6,503 nt of DNA from an uncultured Eubacteriales bacterium. Lineage in GTDB: Bacteria; Bacillota; Clostridia; Oscillospirales; Oscillospiraceae. The stretch lies in assembly GCA_900549705.1 (NCBI GenBank), contig URPI01000123.1:1-6503 (forward strand). The letters run 5' to 3'. Shown in pieces: positions 1 through 6,401 of the stretch. Each line of letters opens with the position of its first letter. Position 1 is the stretch's first letter. A model generated the notes under the pieces. The model had not been told where the DNA came from. It did no database searches and was given only the letters and a program-made list of their open reading frames with translations. The translations under genes were made by a program, and so were the position numbers.

Positions 1-140
1 GCTCCCCCAGAGGTGGAGCCATGTGGCACTTCGTGCCAGCGGGTCGCCAAATTGGCGACCCCTACGGTGAGCGGGTACGTTCAACCGGGGGTTTGCTGAA
101 ATTCGGGGTGGCGGGCGGCTTCGAGCCGCCCCTGCCCGGT
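1..140. repeat. Hairpin-rich intergenic repeat (REP-like), no gene
   Basis: This stretch is a chain of inverted repeats and not a convincing gene. 1-5 pairs with 15-19 (GCTCC/GGAGC). 24-29 pairs with 33-38 (TGGCAC/GTGCCA). 41-48 pairs perfectly with 54-61 (GGGTCGCC/GGCGACCC, 5-nt loop). 113-120 pairs perfectly with 124-131 (GGGCGGCT/AGCCGCCC, 3-nt loop), and 84-89 (ACCGGG) can pair with 135-140 (CCCGGT) to enclose that last hairpin. None is followed by a T-run on either strand, so they do not look like terminators. From memory, GC-rich palindromic elements of this style are scattered between genes in Ruminococcaceae genomes; whether this is one of those families needs a genome-wide comparison. 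Positions 141-210 continue GC-rich with nothing I can name. Confidence 0.5.
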
Positions 141-210
141 GCGGTGGTAGTCGAGGCTGGCGGTGCAAAACCATCGGCGCACGGCATCCGGCAAGGTACA
201 CCCGAAACGG

Positions 211-242
211 ATAAAAACCGGGGCGGCTGAGCCGTCCCGGTT
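211..242 (-). terminator. Rho-independent terminator of the trmB-to-MATE cluster
   Basis: Read on the minus strand, a stem starts 13 nt after the MATE stop codon. 231-242 pairs with 216-227, twelve base pairs including one G-T wobble, around the 3-nt loop at 228-230. The stem runs directly into TTTTTAT (217-211). Stem plus T-run is the classical intrinsic terminator. On the plus strand the stem is not followed by a T-run, so it acts in the leftward direction. It is the first terminator-like structure after the trmB promoter, which supports one long transcription unit. Confidence 0.85.
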
Positions 243-255
243 ATGAAATCCATTT

Positions 256-1602
256 TCAGTAATCCTCGTGGTGGGGGCTTGCCACCTTCTTCCGGCACAG
301 GAGAAAGGCGGGAATCAGAAAAATATCCGCAAAGAGCCATGCCAGGGGATGCCCCATGGCAACGGCGGCAAAACCAATGTGGGGGGCAATCACCAGTCCG
401 GCAAAGCACCGGGCAATCATCTCCATCACCCCGGACAAAATGGCAAGCACGGAAAAGCCCAGTCCCTGAATGGAGAATCGAACCACATTCACCAGGGTCA
501 GCAGGCAGTAGCCCGCACCCACAATCCGCAGAAATTCCACGGCGTAGGCAGTTACCGCCGGATCGGGTGCATCCAGGAAAATACCGGTCAGCTGTGCGCC
601 ATACAGCCAGATAATCACATACAGCACCCCAGAGGAGACAAAGCCGCACAGGGAAGCATCGATTACGCCCCGGCTGACCCGATCCAGCTTTCCTGCTCCC
701 AGATTCTGACCGACATAGGGTGCCATGGAAGCACCCAGCGCTTCAATGGGGCAGGTCAAAAAGCCGTTGATGCGGTTGGCGGCGGTAGCACCTGCCACAG
801 CCACGCTGCCAAAGCCATTCATGGTGGCTTGAATGACCAGGCTGCCAATGGCGGTGATGGAATATTGCAGCCCCATGGGGATGCCCATATAGCACAGCCG
901 CTTCATCTTCGCCCCGTCCGGGCGGCGTTCCTCCCGGCTCATTTGCAGCACAGTGAACCGCTTTTTCATATAAAAGAAGCAGATTACACCGGAAACGCCC
1001 TGGGAGATGACGGTTGCCAGCGCCGTGCCGTTCACCCCCATGCCCCAAAGCTTAATGGAAATGATGTCCAGTCCGATGTTCAGCACCGAGGACAGCGCCA
1101 GAAACAGCACCGGGGTTTTGCTGTCCCCCAGGGAGCGGAGAATGGCAGCCAGAATGTTATACAGCAGCGCAGCAGGGATGCCCAGGAAGATGATGAAAAT
1201 ATACTGGTAGGCATATTCAAACACGTCTTCCGGCGTATTCATCACCCGCAGAATGGGGCGGCAGTACACGCACACCGGAACCGTCAGCACCAGGGCAATG
1301 ATTGCCACCAGCCACAGACTGTTGGCGACAAATTTCCGCAGCTCCACCTGGTCACCGGCACCGAACTTCTGGGCAACGGGAATGGCAAAGCCGTTGCAGA
1401 TGCCCATGCAGAAGCCCAGCACCATGAAATTCAGAGAGCCGGTGGCACCAACGCCAGCCAGCGGGCCGATGCCCAGGAGCTTGCCCACAATGATGGTGTC
1501 CACCACGTTGTAAAATTGCTGGAACAGCATCCCTAAGAATGCGGGGAAGGTAAAGGTAATAATGAGTTTGAGGGGAGAGCCGGTTGTTAAATCCTTGGTC
1601 AT
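256..1602 (-). CDS. MATE family multidrug efflux transporter
   Basis: This is an integral membrane antiporter of 448 residues, a usual length for MATE proteins. The family exports cationic drugs, dyes or metabolites in exchange for Na+ or H+; the substrate cannot be read from the sequence. The protein is mostly hydrophobic with about twelve predicted membrane spans in two related halves. Family hallmarks are the N-terminal start 'GSPLKLIITFTFPAFLG' with the FNVVD-like QQFYNVVDTIIVGKLLG (about residues 28-44), LRSLGDSKTP (155-164), GQNLGAGK (298-305) and HPLAWLFAD (418-426). A charged loop at about 213-235 joins the halves. The protein resembles the MepA/DinF-like branch common in clostridia. 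It starts at an ATG preceded by only a weak purine tract (AGAAAGAAG, about 9 nt upstream), 54 nt after the HAD gene. It is the last gene of the cluster, ending just before the terminator. No frameshift or truncation is seen. Family call is sure; function beyond efflux is unknown. Confidence 0.95.
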   Translation of the reverse strand: MTKDLTTGSPLKLIITFTFPAFLGMLFQQFYNVVDTIIVGKLLGIGPLAGVGATGSLNFMVLGFCMGICNGFAIPVAQKFGAGDQVELRKFVANSLWLVAIIALVLTVPVCVYCRPILRVMNTPEDVFEYAYQYIFIIFLGIPAALLYNILAAILRSLGDSKTPVLFLALSSVLNIGLDIISIKLWGMGVNGTALATVISQGVSGVICFFYMKKRFTVLQMSREERRPDGAKMKRLCYMGIPMGLQYSITAIGSLVIQATMNGFGSVAVAGATAANRINGFLTCPIEALGASMAPYVGQNLGAGKLDRVSRGVIDASLCGFVSSGVLYVIIWLYGAQLTGIFLDAPDPAVTAYAVEFLRIVGAGYCLLTLVNVVRFSIQGLGFSVLAILSGVMEMIARCFAGLVIAPHIGFAAVAMGHPLAWLFADIFLIPAFLLCRKKVASPHHEDY

Positions 1603-1656
1603 GGGAATACTTCTTTCTGATAGAAACGAAAAATGTGGATGAGGAAATGGGGCAGG

Positions 1657-2442
1657 TTAAATCAGGCCATAGTGTTGCAGCGCCTTTTCAATGCCGTCTT
1701 CCAGCACCGGGGCGGTGACATATTCGACACATTGCTTCACTTCCTCTGTGCCGCCGCCCATGCAGACGGTGTGAGCCGCCAGACGGAACATAGGCAGGTC
1801 GTTGGTGCTGTCGCCAATGGCATAGGTCTGCTCCGGTGCAGCCCCCAGATGGTCCAGAATCCGCTGCATTCCGGCGGCCTTGGAATAGCCCTTGAGCACC
1901 AGCTCATACATTCCGGACTCCCGGTCGATGATGGTGTAATCTTCGCCCAGCGCCGCCTTGAAGCCCGCAACATCTCCGCCCTCTCCGGCGAAGGTGACGA
2001 ATTTCATAAAATCCGGCTCGCCGGTCTGGGCAAGCTCGTAGATGGGGCGACCGGCGCTGCGCAGCCGCTCCACCTCCCGGGACATCAGTGGATGGACGGA
2101 ATGTTCCCCGTCCAGCAGAATGCCGCCGTCCTGGGTTTCGTAGAAGGAGAGCATATGGAACCGGCGGGAGCACTCGATGCTTTTTTGCCGCAGTGCCAGC
2201 GAGGGCTTTGCCCGCACCAGAAACGTGCCGTCCAGCAGCACCTCCATGCCGCAGCCACAGGAATAGCCCTGAAATGCCATTTCCTTTACCCGGGAGTCAA
2301 CCTGGAAATAGGGTCTGCCGGTGTTGATGATGGGGGTGTGTCCGTTTTTTCGTAATTGCTCCACCGCACGAATGGTGGATTCCGGAATTGTGTGGGTGCG
2401 TTCATCAATGATGGTGCCATCGATGTCAAAAAAGATGACCAT
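1657..2442 (-). CDS. Cof-type HAD-IIB family phosphatase
   Basis: This is a predicted cytoplasmic Mg2+-dependent phosphatase of 261 residues, near the usual 260-290 of Cof/YidA/YbiV-like enzymes. These act on small phosphates such as sugar phosphates, flavin mononucleotide or pyridoxal phosphate, usually with broad specificity, so no substrate is assigned. All four HAD motifs are present. They are DIDGT (residues 6-10; nucleophile Asp6 and acid/base Asp8), the Thr of NTGRP (40-44), the motif III lysine in KGYSKAA (Lys188 most likely) and GDSTND (210-215; Mg2+-binding Asp). The section between about residues 85 and 185 is the C2B-type cap. The ATG start is well supported by AAAGGAG (2448-2454), 5 nt upstream. 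It lies 63 nt downstream of the peptidase gene and 54 nt upstream of the MATE gene, with no promoter or terminator seen in either gap. It is intact. Confidence 0.93.
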   Translation of the reverse strand: MVIFFDIDGTIIDERTHTIPESTIRAVEQLRKNGHTPIINTGRPYFQVDSRVKEMAFQGYSCGCGMEVLLDGTFLVRAKPSLALRQKSIECSRRFHMLSFYETQDGGILLDGEHSVHPLMSREVERLRSAGRPIYELAQTGEPDFMKFVTFAGEGGDVAGFKAALGEDYTIIDRESGMYELVLKGYSKAAGMQRILDHLGAAPEQTYAIGDSTNDLPMFRLAAHTVCMGGGTEEVKQCVEYVTAPVLEDGIEKALQHYGLI

Positions 2443-2505
2443 GGTTTCTCCTTTGTAAAATGTGTGGGAATGATGGTGGGGGCATATCGCCGGATGGTGC
2501 TGGAT

Positions 2506-3453
2506 TTACGCTCCTCCTGGTAATCCCAAGGCAGCGGTGGTGAGAATGCCCAGATTGTCCCGGTAGATGGTGTCAAACTGGGACAGGGGCAGGGGATTTG
2601 TGCCGGTTCCAGCCTCAATGGTAAAGCCGGGGCGGCGGAAGGCCTGAATGAACCAGTCCTTATACCCGGCGAAACTGGATTCATAGGGGGTGTCCTCCAT
2701 GTGATAGCCGCTGACCCGGGCAAACTCCCGGGCAAGCGCCTGAGCGCCGGGAACCTGACAATCCCGGAACTGCCAATAGATTGCCTTGCCCTGGGTGTGA
2801 TAGGCCAGTACCAACTGCGGATCTACCAGCCGGGTGTATTCCGCCAGTGCCTTGCTCTCCCGCTGGCTCAGGGGCGCACGCCCCACATAGTCCCGGGGGC
2901 CGGGACGGGTATAACCTGCCGCAAACTTAATTTCCCGCGCCATAAGCCAACCGGCGGGATATTGCAGGTTCAGGTCAACGCCGAGAAGATTCGCCTTCCA
3001 TCCATCCGGGAATGGAATGCCTGGATAGCGGGCGGCAAGGCTTTCGGCGGAGGCATATTCCAGCGTCCCCGGCGCAATGCCGCCGGTTACCAGGTCAACC
3101 CCGTCCGGGTCAACCATGGCAACGGCATGGATGGTAGCCGCCTTTTGGATGGTGCGTGCATCCACTCCCCAGAGCTTGCCGCCGACGGTGATGCCATCTG
3201 CCAGCTCCTCTATAAATTTCAGCAGCAGCGGGGCGGTAATCCACTCGTTGCCATGGTGGGCAGCGGTAAAAAGCACTTTTCGCTCGCCGCTGCCGATGAC
3301 CAGCGCTTTCATGGGTCTGCCAAAGGCAGTTTTGGTGAGAACCTCCTGGCGGCAGCAGGGGTAGGCTTCTGCCAGAGCGTCAATGGTTCGGCTGCACAGG
3401 GCAGCGGTCATGGGTACATCGGTTTTTACAATTCCCAAAATACATCGCCTCAT
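2506..3453 (-). CDS. M14 zinc peptidase, gamma-D-glutamyl-DAP endopeptidase type
   Basis: This is a predicted zinc metallopeptidase of 315 residues, most like the Firmicute endopeptidase I group that cuts the gamma-D-Glu-meso-diaminopimelate bond in cell-wall peptides. Visible M14 residues are the zinc ligands His67 and Glu70 (HHGNE) and His219 (AYHTQG), plus the catalytic Glu280 in FTIEAGTGTNPLP. The GVDLNLQYPAGW block (158-169) sits where carboxypeptidase A has DxNRN, with Leu in place of the Arg; I recall non-Arg residues as usual in this subgroup. No signal peptide is seen, so I infer a cytosolic role such as muropeptide recycling. The start is uncertain. The ATG at 3453 has no SD, whereas a TTG at 3436-3438 (residue 6) has GAGG (3448-3451) 9 nt upstream, and an ATG at 3409-3411 (residue 15) has none. 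It follows mnmG by 33 nt, or 48 nt with the TTG start. Family call is firm; exact substrate is inferred. Confidence 0.88.
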   Translation of the reverse strand: MRRCILGIVKTDVPMTAALCSRTIDALAEAYPCCRQEVLTKTAFGRPMKALVIGSGERKVLFTAAHHGNEWITAPLLLKFIEELADGITVGGKLWGVDARTIQKAATIHAVAMVDPDGVDLVTGGIAPGTLEYASAESLAARYPGIPFPDGWKANLLGVDLNLQYPAGWLMAREIKFAAGYTRPGPRDYVGRAPLSQRESKALAEYTRLVDPQLVLAYHTQGKAIYWQFRDCQVPGAQALAREFARVSGYHMEDTPYESSFAGYKDWFIQAFRRPGFTIEAGTGTNPLPLSQFDTIYRDNLGILTTAALGLPGGA

Positions 3454-3486
3454 ATCAGGATATGATGGGCGAGGGGAAAATGTGCT

Positions 3487-5352
3487 TTATCGCTGCTCCA
3501 AATAAATCAGCAGCACCGCAATGTCCGCCGGACTGACACCGGAAATCCGTCCCGCCTGACCGATGGACAGGGGGCGAATGGCATCCAGCTTCTGCTGGGC
3601 TTCCAGCCGCAGCCCCTTGATGGAGCCATAGTCCATGTCCGGTGGCAGCAGCCGGGATTCTTCTTTCTTAAACTCCTCCACCTGTCGCTCCTGCCGCAGC
3701 AGATAGCCGGCGTATTTTACCTGAATCTCCACTTCCTCTGTCACCGCCTGGGGCAGCCCCGGATTGCTGGGGTCGAAGGGAAGCAAATCGCTGTAGCGGA
3801 TTTCCGGCCTGCGCAGCAGGTCCGCCAGCCGGGCGGAGTTGGCAACGGGGGTGCTGCTGCGCCGCTCCAGCATTTCGTTCAGCGCTTCGCTGGCGGCAAC
3901 GCCGGTGGCTTCCAGCCGATTCTTTTCCCGGCGGACAGCTTCGTATTTTTCTTCCACCTGCTGTGCCCGCTGCTGAGATACCAGCCCAATGGTAGCGCCG
4001 ATGGCGGTGAGCCGCTGGTCGGCATTGTCCTGACGGTGCAAAATCCGGTATTCGCTGCGGCTGGTCATAATCCGGTAAGGCTCTTGGGTGCCTTTGGTCA
4101 CCAGATCGTCAATCAGCGTGCCGATGTAGCTGGTGTCCCGGGTGAGAATCAGGGGATTCCGCCCCTGAATTTTCAGTGCCGCATTGACACCTGCCACCAG
4201 CCCCTGCACGGCGGCTTCCTCATAGCCGGAGGTACCGTTGAACTGCCCTGCGCCGTACAGACCGGAAATCTTTTTGCTTTCCAGGGTGGGCAGCAGCTCG
4301 GTGGGGTCAACGCATTCATATTCAATGGCATAGGCGGGGCGCATCATCTCTGCGTGTTCCAGCCCGGCAACAGTATGCAGCATTTCCAACTGCACATCCT
4401 CCGGCAGACTGGAAGAAAAACCCTGAATGTACATTTCCTCGGTATCCAGGCCGCATGGCTCAATAAACAGCTGGTGGCGGGGCTTGTCGGCAAAGCGGAC
4501 AATTTTCGTCTCAATGCTGGGGCAGTAGCGGGGGCCGACACCGGAGATGGTGCCGTCATACATGGGGCTGCGGTGGAGGTTCTCCCGGATGATGCGATGG
4601 GTTTCCTCGTTGGTATAGGTGAGATAGCAGACGGCGGAGTTGTTTACCTTGTGGGTGGTGCGGAAGGAGAAAGGTTCTACGGTCTCGTCCCCGGGCTGCA
4701 ATTCCATTTTGGAAAAATCAATGCTCCGCCGGTTGACCCGGGGCGGGGTACCGGTTTTGAACCGCCGCAGGGAAAGCCCCAGCTGGCGCAGCCGGTCGGC
4801 AAGGCCGATGCTGGCGTGCATTCCGTCAGGGCCGGAGGAAACAACGCTCTCGCCGGTGATAACGGTGCTGTCCAGATAGGTGCCGGTGGCAATCACCACG
4901 GCACGGGCGGCATAGCTGGTGCCCAATTGGGTGACCACGCCCCGCACATGACCGTCTTCCACCTGAATGTCCACAATTTGTGCCTGCTTGAGTTCCAGAT
5001 GCTCCTGCTGTTCCAGGGTGCGCTTTATATACATCTTATATCGCTGGCGATCTGCCTGGGCGCGCAGAGAATGGACGGCGGGACCCTTGCCCCGGTTGAG
5101 CATCCGATACTGAATGCAGCTGGCATCGGCGGCCACACCCATTTCGCCGCCCAGAGCGTCCAGCTCCCGCACCAGATGCCCCTTGCCGGTGCCGCCAATG
5201 GCGGGATTGCAGGGCATATTGCCTACGGCATCCAGATTGATGGTAAACAGAATGGTGTGCAGTCCCAGCCGGGCGGCAGCCAGGGCAGCCTCGATTCCGG
5301 CGTGACCTGCGCCGATGACGGCAACGTCACAGCTTCCGGCAACAAAGCTCAT
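3487..5352 (-). CDS. mnmG: tRNA uridine-5-carboxymethylaminomethyl modification enzyme MnmG (GidA)
   Basis: MnmG is the FAD- and NADH-dependent cytosolic partner of the GTPase MnmE. Together they install the carboxymethylaminomethyl group on wobble uridine 34 of tRNAs reading codons that end in A or G. The protein has 621 residues, within the normal 620-630. Seen in order are the FAD dinucleotide-binding VIGAGHAG (12-19), MPCNPAIGGTGKGHLVRELDALGGEMG (46-72) with conserved Cys48, QYRMLNRGKGPAV (81-93), PRYCPSIETKI (274-284) with Cys277, QFNGTSGYEEAAVQGL (370-385), TSRSEYRILHRQDNADQRL (430-448), and the MnmE/tRNA-binding C-terminus ending PLSIGQAGRISGVSPADIAVLLIYLEQR. The reading frame stays open 22 codons upstream, but the ATG at 5350-5352 is the start. 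It has GGAGG (5360-5364) 7 nt upstream and places the GxGxxG motif at the usual N-terminal distance. Its ATG overlaps the trmB stop as ATGA, implying translational coupling. mnmE is not in the window. Confidence 0.98.
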   Translation of the reverse strand: MSFVAGSCDVAVIGAGHAGIEAALAAARLGLHTILFTINLDAVGNMPCNPAIGGTGKGHLVRELDALGGEMGVAADASCIQYRMLNRGKGPAVHSLRAQADRQRYKMYIKRTLEQQEHLELKQAQIVDIQVEDGHVRGVVTQLGTSYAARAVVIATGTYLDSTVITGESVVSSGPDGMHASIGLADRLRQLGLSLRRFKTGTPPRVNRRSIDFSKMELQPGDETVEPFSFRTTHKVNNSAVCYLTYTNEETHRIIRENLHRSPMYDGTISGVGPRYCPSIETKIVRFADKPRHQLFIEPCGLDTEEMYIQGFSSSLPEDVQLEMLHTVAGLEHAEMMRPAYAIEYECVDPTELLPTLESKKISGLYGAGQFNGTSGYEEAAVQGLVAGVNAALKIQGRNPLILTRDTSYIGTLIDDLVTKGTQEPYRIMTSRSEYRILHRQDNADQRLTAIGATIGLVSQQRAQQVEEKYEAVRREKNRLEATGVAASEALNEMLERRSSTPVANSARLADLLRRPEIRYSDLLPFDPSNPGLPQAVTEEVEIQVKYAGYLLRQERQVEEFKKEESRLLPPDMDYGSIKGLRLEAQQKLDAIRPLSIGQAGRISGVSPADIAVLLIYLEQR

Positions 5353-6044
5353 TGGGCTTCCTCCGTATCGGCTTCGGGACGCTTCTTCTCCTCCGGCGGC
5401 AGCAGGAAGGGCTTGCACACCACTTCGCAGCGATTGATGGGGGTGCCCAGGGCGTGGAACTTCTCCTCGTACCCGGTCATGATGCCAACGATGCCGTTCT
5501 CGTGAAGATTGCGGGTCACGTTCTTGGTTTCCAGACCGCAGGCGGCAAACTCCTCCAGGCTGAACTCAAACAGGGGGGCGTTGTCGGTCTTGAAATGAAT
5601 CTCACCGCCCTGGCGCACCACCCGGCAATACTTGTCCAGGAAGCCCCGATGGGTCAGACGGCGCTTGCCGTTTTTCTTCCGGGGCCAGGGATCGGGGAAA
5701 TTGATAAACAGCCGGTCAATTTCGCCGGGGGCAAAGAAATCCTCAATCATGGCAACATCCATATCAATATAAAATACGTTGGTCAGCCCCATGCTCTGTG
5801 CTTTTTCCATGGCAACCACCACGGCCTCCTTGCAGCGCTCGACTGCAATCAGAAGCACATCGGGGTTTGCCTGGGCGGTTTCGGCGGTGAACTTGCCCTT
5901 GCCGCAGCCAACCTCCACCCACAGGGCGGTGCAGTTGGGCATCAGGCTGCGCCAGTTCCCCTTCAGGGTGGCGGGGTTGGAGATGCGGTAGGCGCTGCAA
6001 CGCTCCATCCGCGGCTCCAGATTCCGCATTTTCCTCATTCTCAT
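5349..6044 (-). CDS. trmB: tRNA (guanine-N7)-methyltransferase TrmB
   Basis: TrmB is an S-adenosylmethionine-dependent enzyme that makes 7-methylguanosine at position 46 in the tRNA variable loop. The protein has 231 residues from the chosen start, matching the family's 210-240. Motifs seen are EVGCGKGKF (44-52, SAM-binding loop), the TrmB signature FINFPDPWPRKKNGKRRLT (113-131), FKTDNAPLFEFSLEEF (151-166) and TGYEEKF (190-196). The C-terminal tail after about residue 215 is charged and probably flexible. The start is the ATG at 6042-6044, which has GGAGG at 6053-6057 with an 8-nt spacer. A TTG 15 nt further upstream is in frame but lies inside that SD and is rejected. It is the first gene of the leftward cluster, about 40 nt behind the predicted transcription start, and it overlaps mnmG by 4 nt. 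It sits back-to-back with a probable rRNA operon. Confidence 0.97.
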   Translation of the reverse strand: MRMRKMRNLEPRMERCSAYRISNPATLKGNWRSLMPNCTALWVEVGCGKGKFTAETAQANPDVLLIAVERCKEAVVVAMEKAQSMGLTNVFYIDMDVAMIEDFFAPGEIDRLFINFPDPWPRKKNGKRRLTHRGFLDKYCRVVRQGGEIHFKTDNAPLFEFSLEEFAACGLETKNVTRNLHENGIVGIMTGYEEKFHALGTPINRCEVVCKPFLLPPEEKKRPEADTEEAQ

Positions 6045-6052
6045 AGAATAAA

Positions 6053-6057
6053 CCTCC
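6053..6057 (-). promoter_or_regulatory. trmB: Shine-Dalgarno that sets the trmB start
   Basis: On the minus strand this is GGAGG, a full anti-16S match, 8 nt before the ATG at 6042-6044. It decides between two in-frame starts, because the alternative TTG (6057-6059) overlaps the site itself and has no SD of its own. Confidence 0.85.
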
Positions 6058-6089
6058 AAATATCAATCAAACGAATCATACAACCCCAC

Positions 6090-6118
6090 ATTATAATAAG
6101 AGACATGGAAAAAGTCAA
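6090..6118 (-). promoter_or_regulatory. Sigma-A promoter of the trmB-mnmG cluster
   Basis: Read on the minus strand, TTGACT (6113-6118) is followed after exactly 17 nt by TATAAT (6090-6095). That is one mismatch from the -35 consensus, a perfect -10 and ideal spacing. Predicted transcription start is at about 6083-6084, giving a 5' untranslated region near 40 nt with the trmB SD. No riboswitch or attenuator fits in so short a leader, so regulation most likely acts at initiation. Confidence 0.82.
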
Positions 6119-6263
6119 AGAAAAACTGCGAAAAATGAGCAAAAAATTCAGGAAAACCGGAAAGAGACAGCCGGAGGGACAGAGAGGAAAGTTCCGCCTC
6201 TGGCGGACAGGTGTACGCTGTTAAAATAACCAAAAAGAAATGGCGAAATTTGTAAAAAAGTGC

Positions 6264-6292
6264 TTGACAATCGGGAAGGGGTATGCTAATAT
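6264..6292 (+). promoter_or_regulatory. Upstream rRNA-type promoter P1
   Basis: TTGACA (6264-6269), a 17-nt spacer and TAATAT (6287-6292), preceded by TGC, give an extended -10 promoter. The 30 nt upstream are A-rich with an A6 tract (6254-6259), as in an UP element. Predicted start is G at about 6299. Such strength and architecture are typical of stable-RNA promoters, and there is no convincing large gene downstream in the window. Confidence 0.85.
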
Positions 6293-6312
6293 ATGCAAGC
6301 TTTCCGATGAAC

Positions 6313-6327
6313 GGCTGCGAAACAGCC
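6313..6327 (+). other. Stem-loop between P1 and P2
   Basis: GGCTG (6313-6317) pairs perfectly with CAGCC (6323-6327) around CGAAA. TCCG (6303-6306) could extend it by pairing with CGGA (6328-6331) across a 6-nt one-sided bulge. A second TCCG at 6354-6357 could compete for the same CGGA. The structure would exist only in RNA started at P1. There is no T-run, so it is not an intrinsic terminator. Function is unknown. Confidence 0.35.
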
Positions 6328-6344
6328 CGGAGGAACGCAAAATC

Positions 6345-6401
6345 ATGAAAATTTCCGAAAAACAAGTCAAAAAAGGGCTTGACAAATTGGAAATTGCGTG
6401 A
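6345..6401 (+). CDS. Possible 18-residue mini-ORF between the rRNA promoters
   Basis: An ATG opens an 18-codon frame encoding MKISEKQVKKGLDKLEIA. It is preceded by GGAGG (6329-6333), a strong SD core at a rather long 11-nt spacing. The stop TGA (6399-6401) is also the TGn of the P2 extended -10, and the P2 -35 lies inside the frame. Only transcripts from P1 could carry it. The peptide is charged, with no membrane or signal character, and I recognise no family. Most likely this is a chance frame made by the A-rich promoter DNA; a small leader peptide is the alternative. Confidence 0.15.
   Translation: MKISEKQVKKGLDKLEIA

Noticed and set aside
41..61. Perfect 8-bp hairpin considered as an intrinsic terminator
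   Set aside because: No T-run follows the stem on either strand.
21..230. Plus-strand 69-residue frame beginning MWHFVPAGRQIGD, with an SD-like GAGGTGG before its ATG
   Set aside because: It runs through consecutive hairpins and stops inside the loop of the minus-strand terminator; no recognisable family and composition set by the palindromes. More likely a repeat than a gene.
62..649. Minus-strand 195-residue frame overlapping the MATE C-terminus
   Set aside because: Same strand but different frame from a clear MATE gene; Pro/Arg/Cys-rich sequence typical of shadow translation in GC-rich DNA.
268..1536. Long plus-strand frame (422 codons) antisense to the MATE gene
   Set aside because: His/Gln/Gly-rich mirror of a real membrane protein gene, with no family resemblance and no supporting promoter or SD evidence.
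5353..5418. 22-codon N-terminal extension of MnmG
   Set aside because: Lies inside trmB coding sequence, lacks an SD, and would displace the FAD-binding GxGxxG from its normal place near the N-terminus; the ATG at 5350-5352 has GGAGG 7 nt upstream.
4036..5505. Long plus-strand frame (489 codons) antisense to mnmG and trmB
   Set aside because: Fully opposite two conserved tRNA-modification genes; its composition follows from their codon use, and no domains are visible.
6045..6059. Upstream TTG start for trmB
   Set aside because: The TTG overlaps the GGAGG that serves the ATG at 6042-6044, and no SD precedes it.
6092..6097. Plus-strand TATAAT upstream of 6105
   Set aside because: It arises from the symmetric ATTATAAT of the minus-strand trmB -10, and the expected plus-strand -35 position (6069-6074, AAACGA) does not match.
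6191..6207. TCCGCC/GGCGGA stem-loop (6193-6198 with 6202-6207) considered as a terminator
   Set aside because: Only six pairs with no adjacent T-run on either strand, and there is no upstream gene that would need it.
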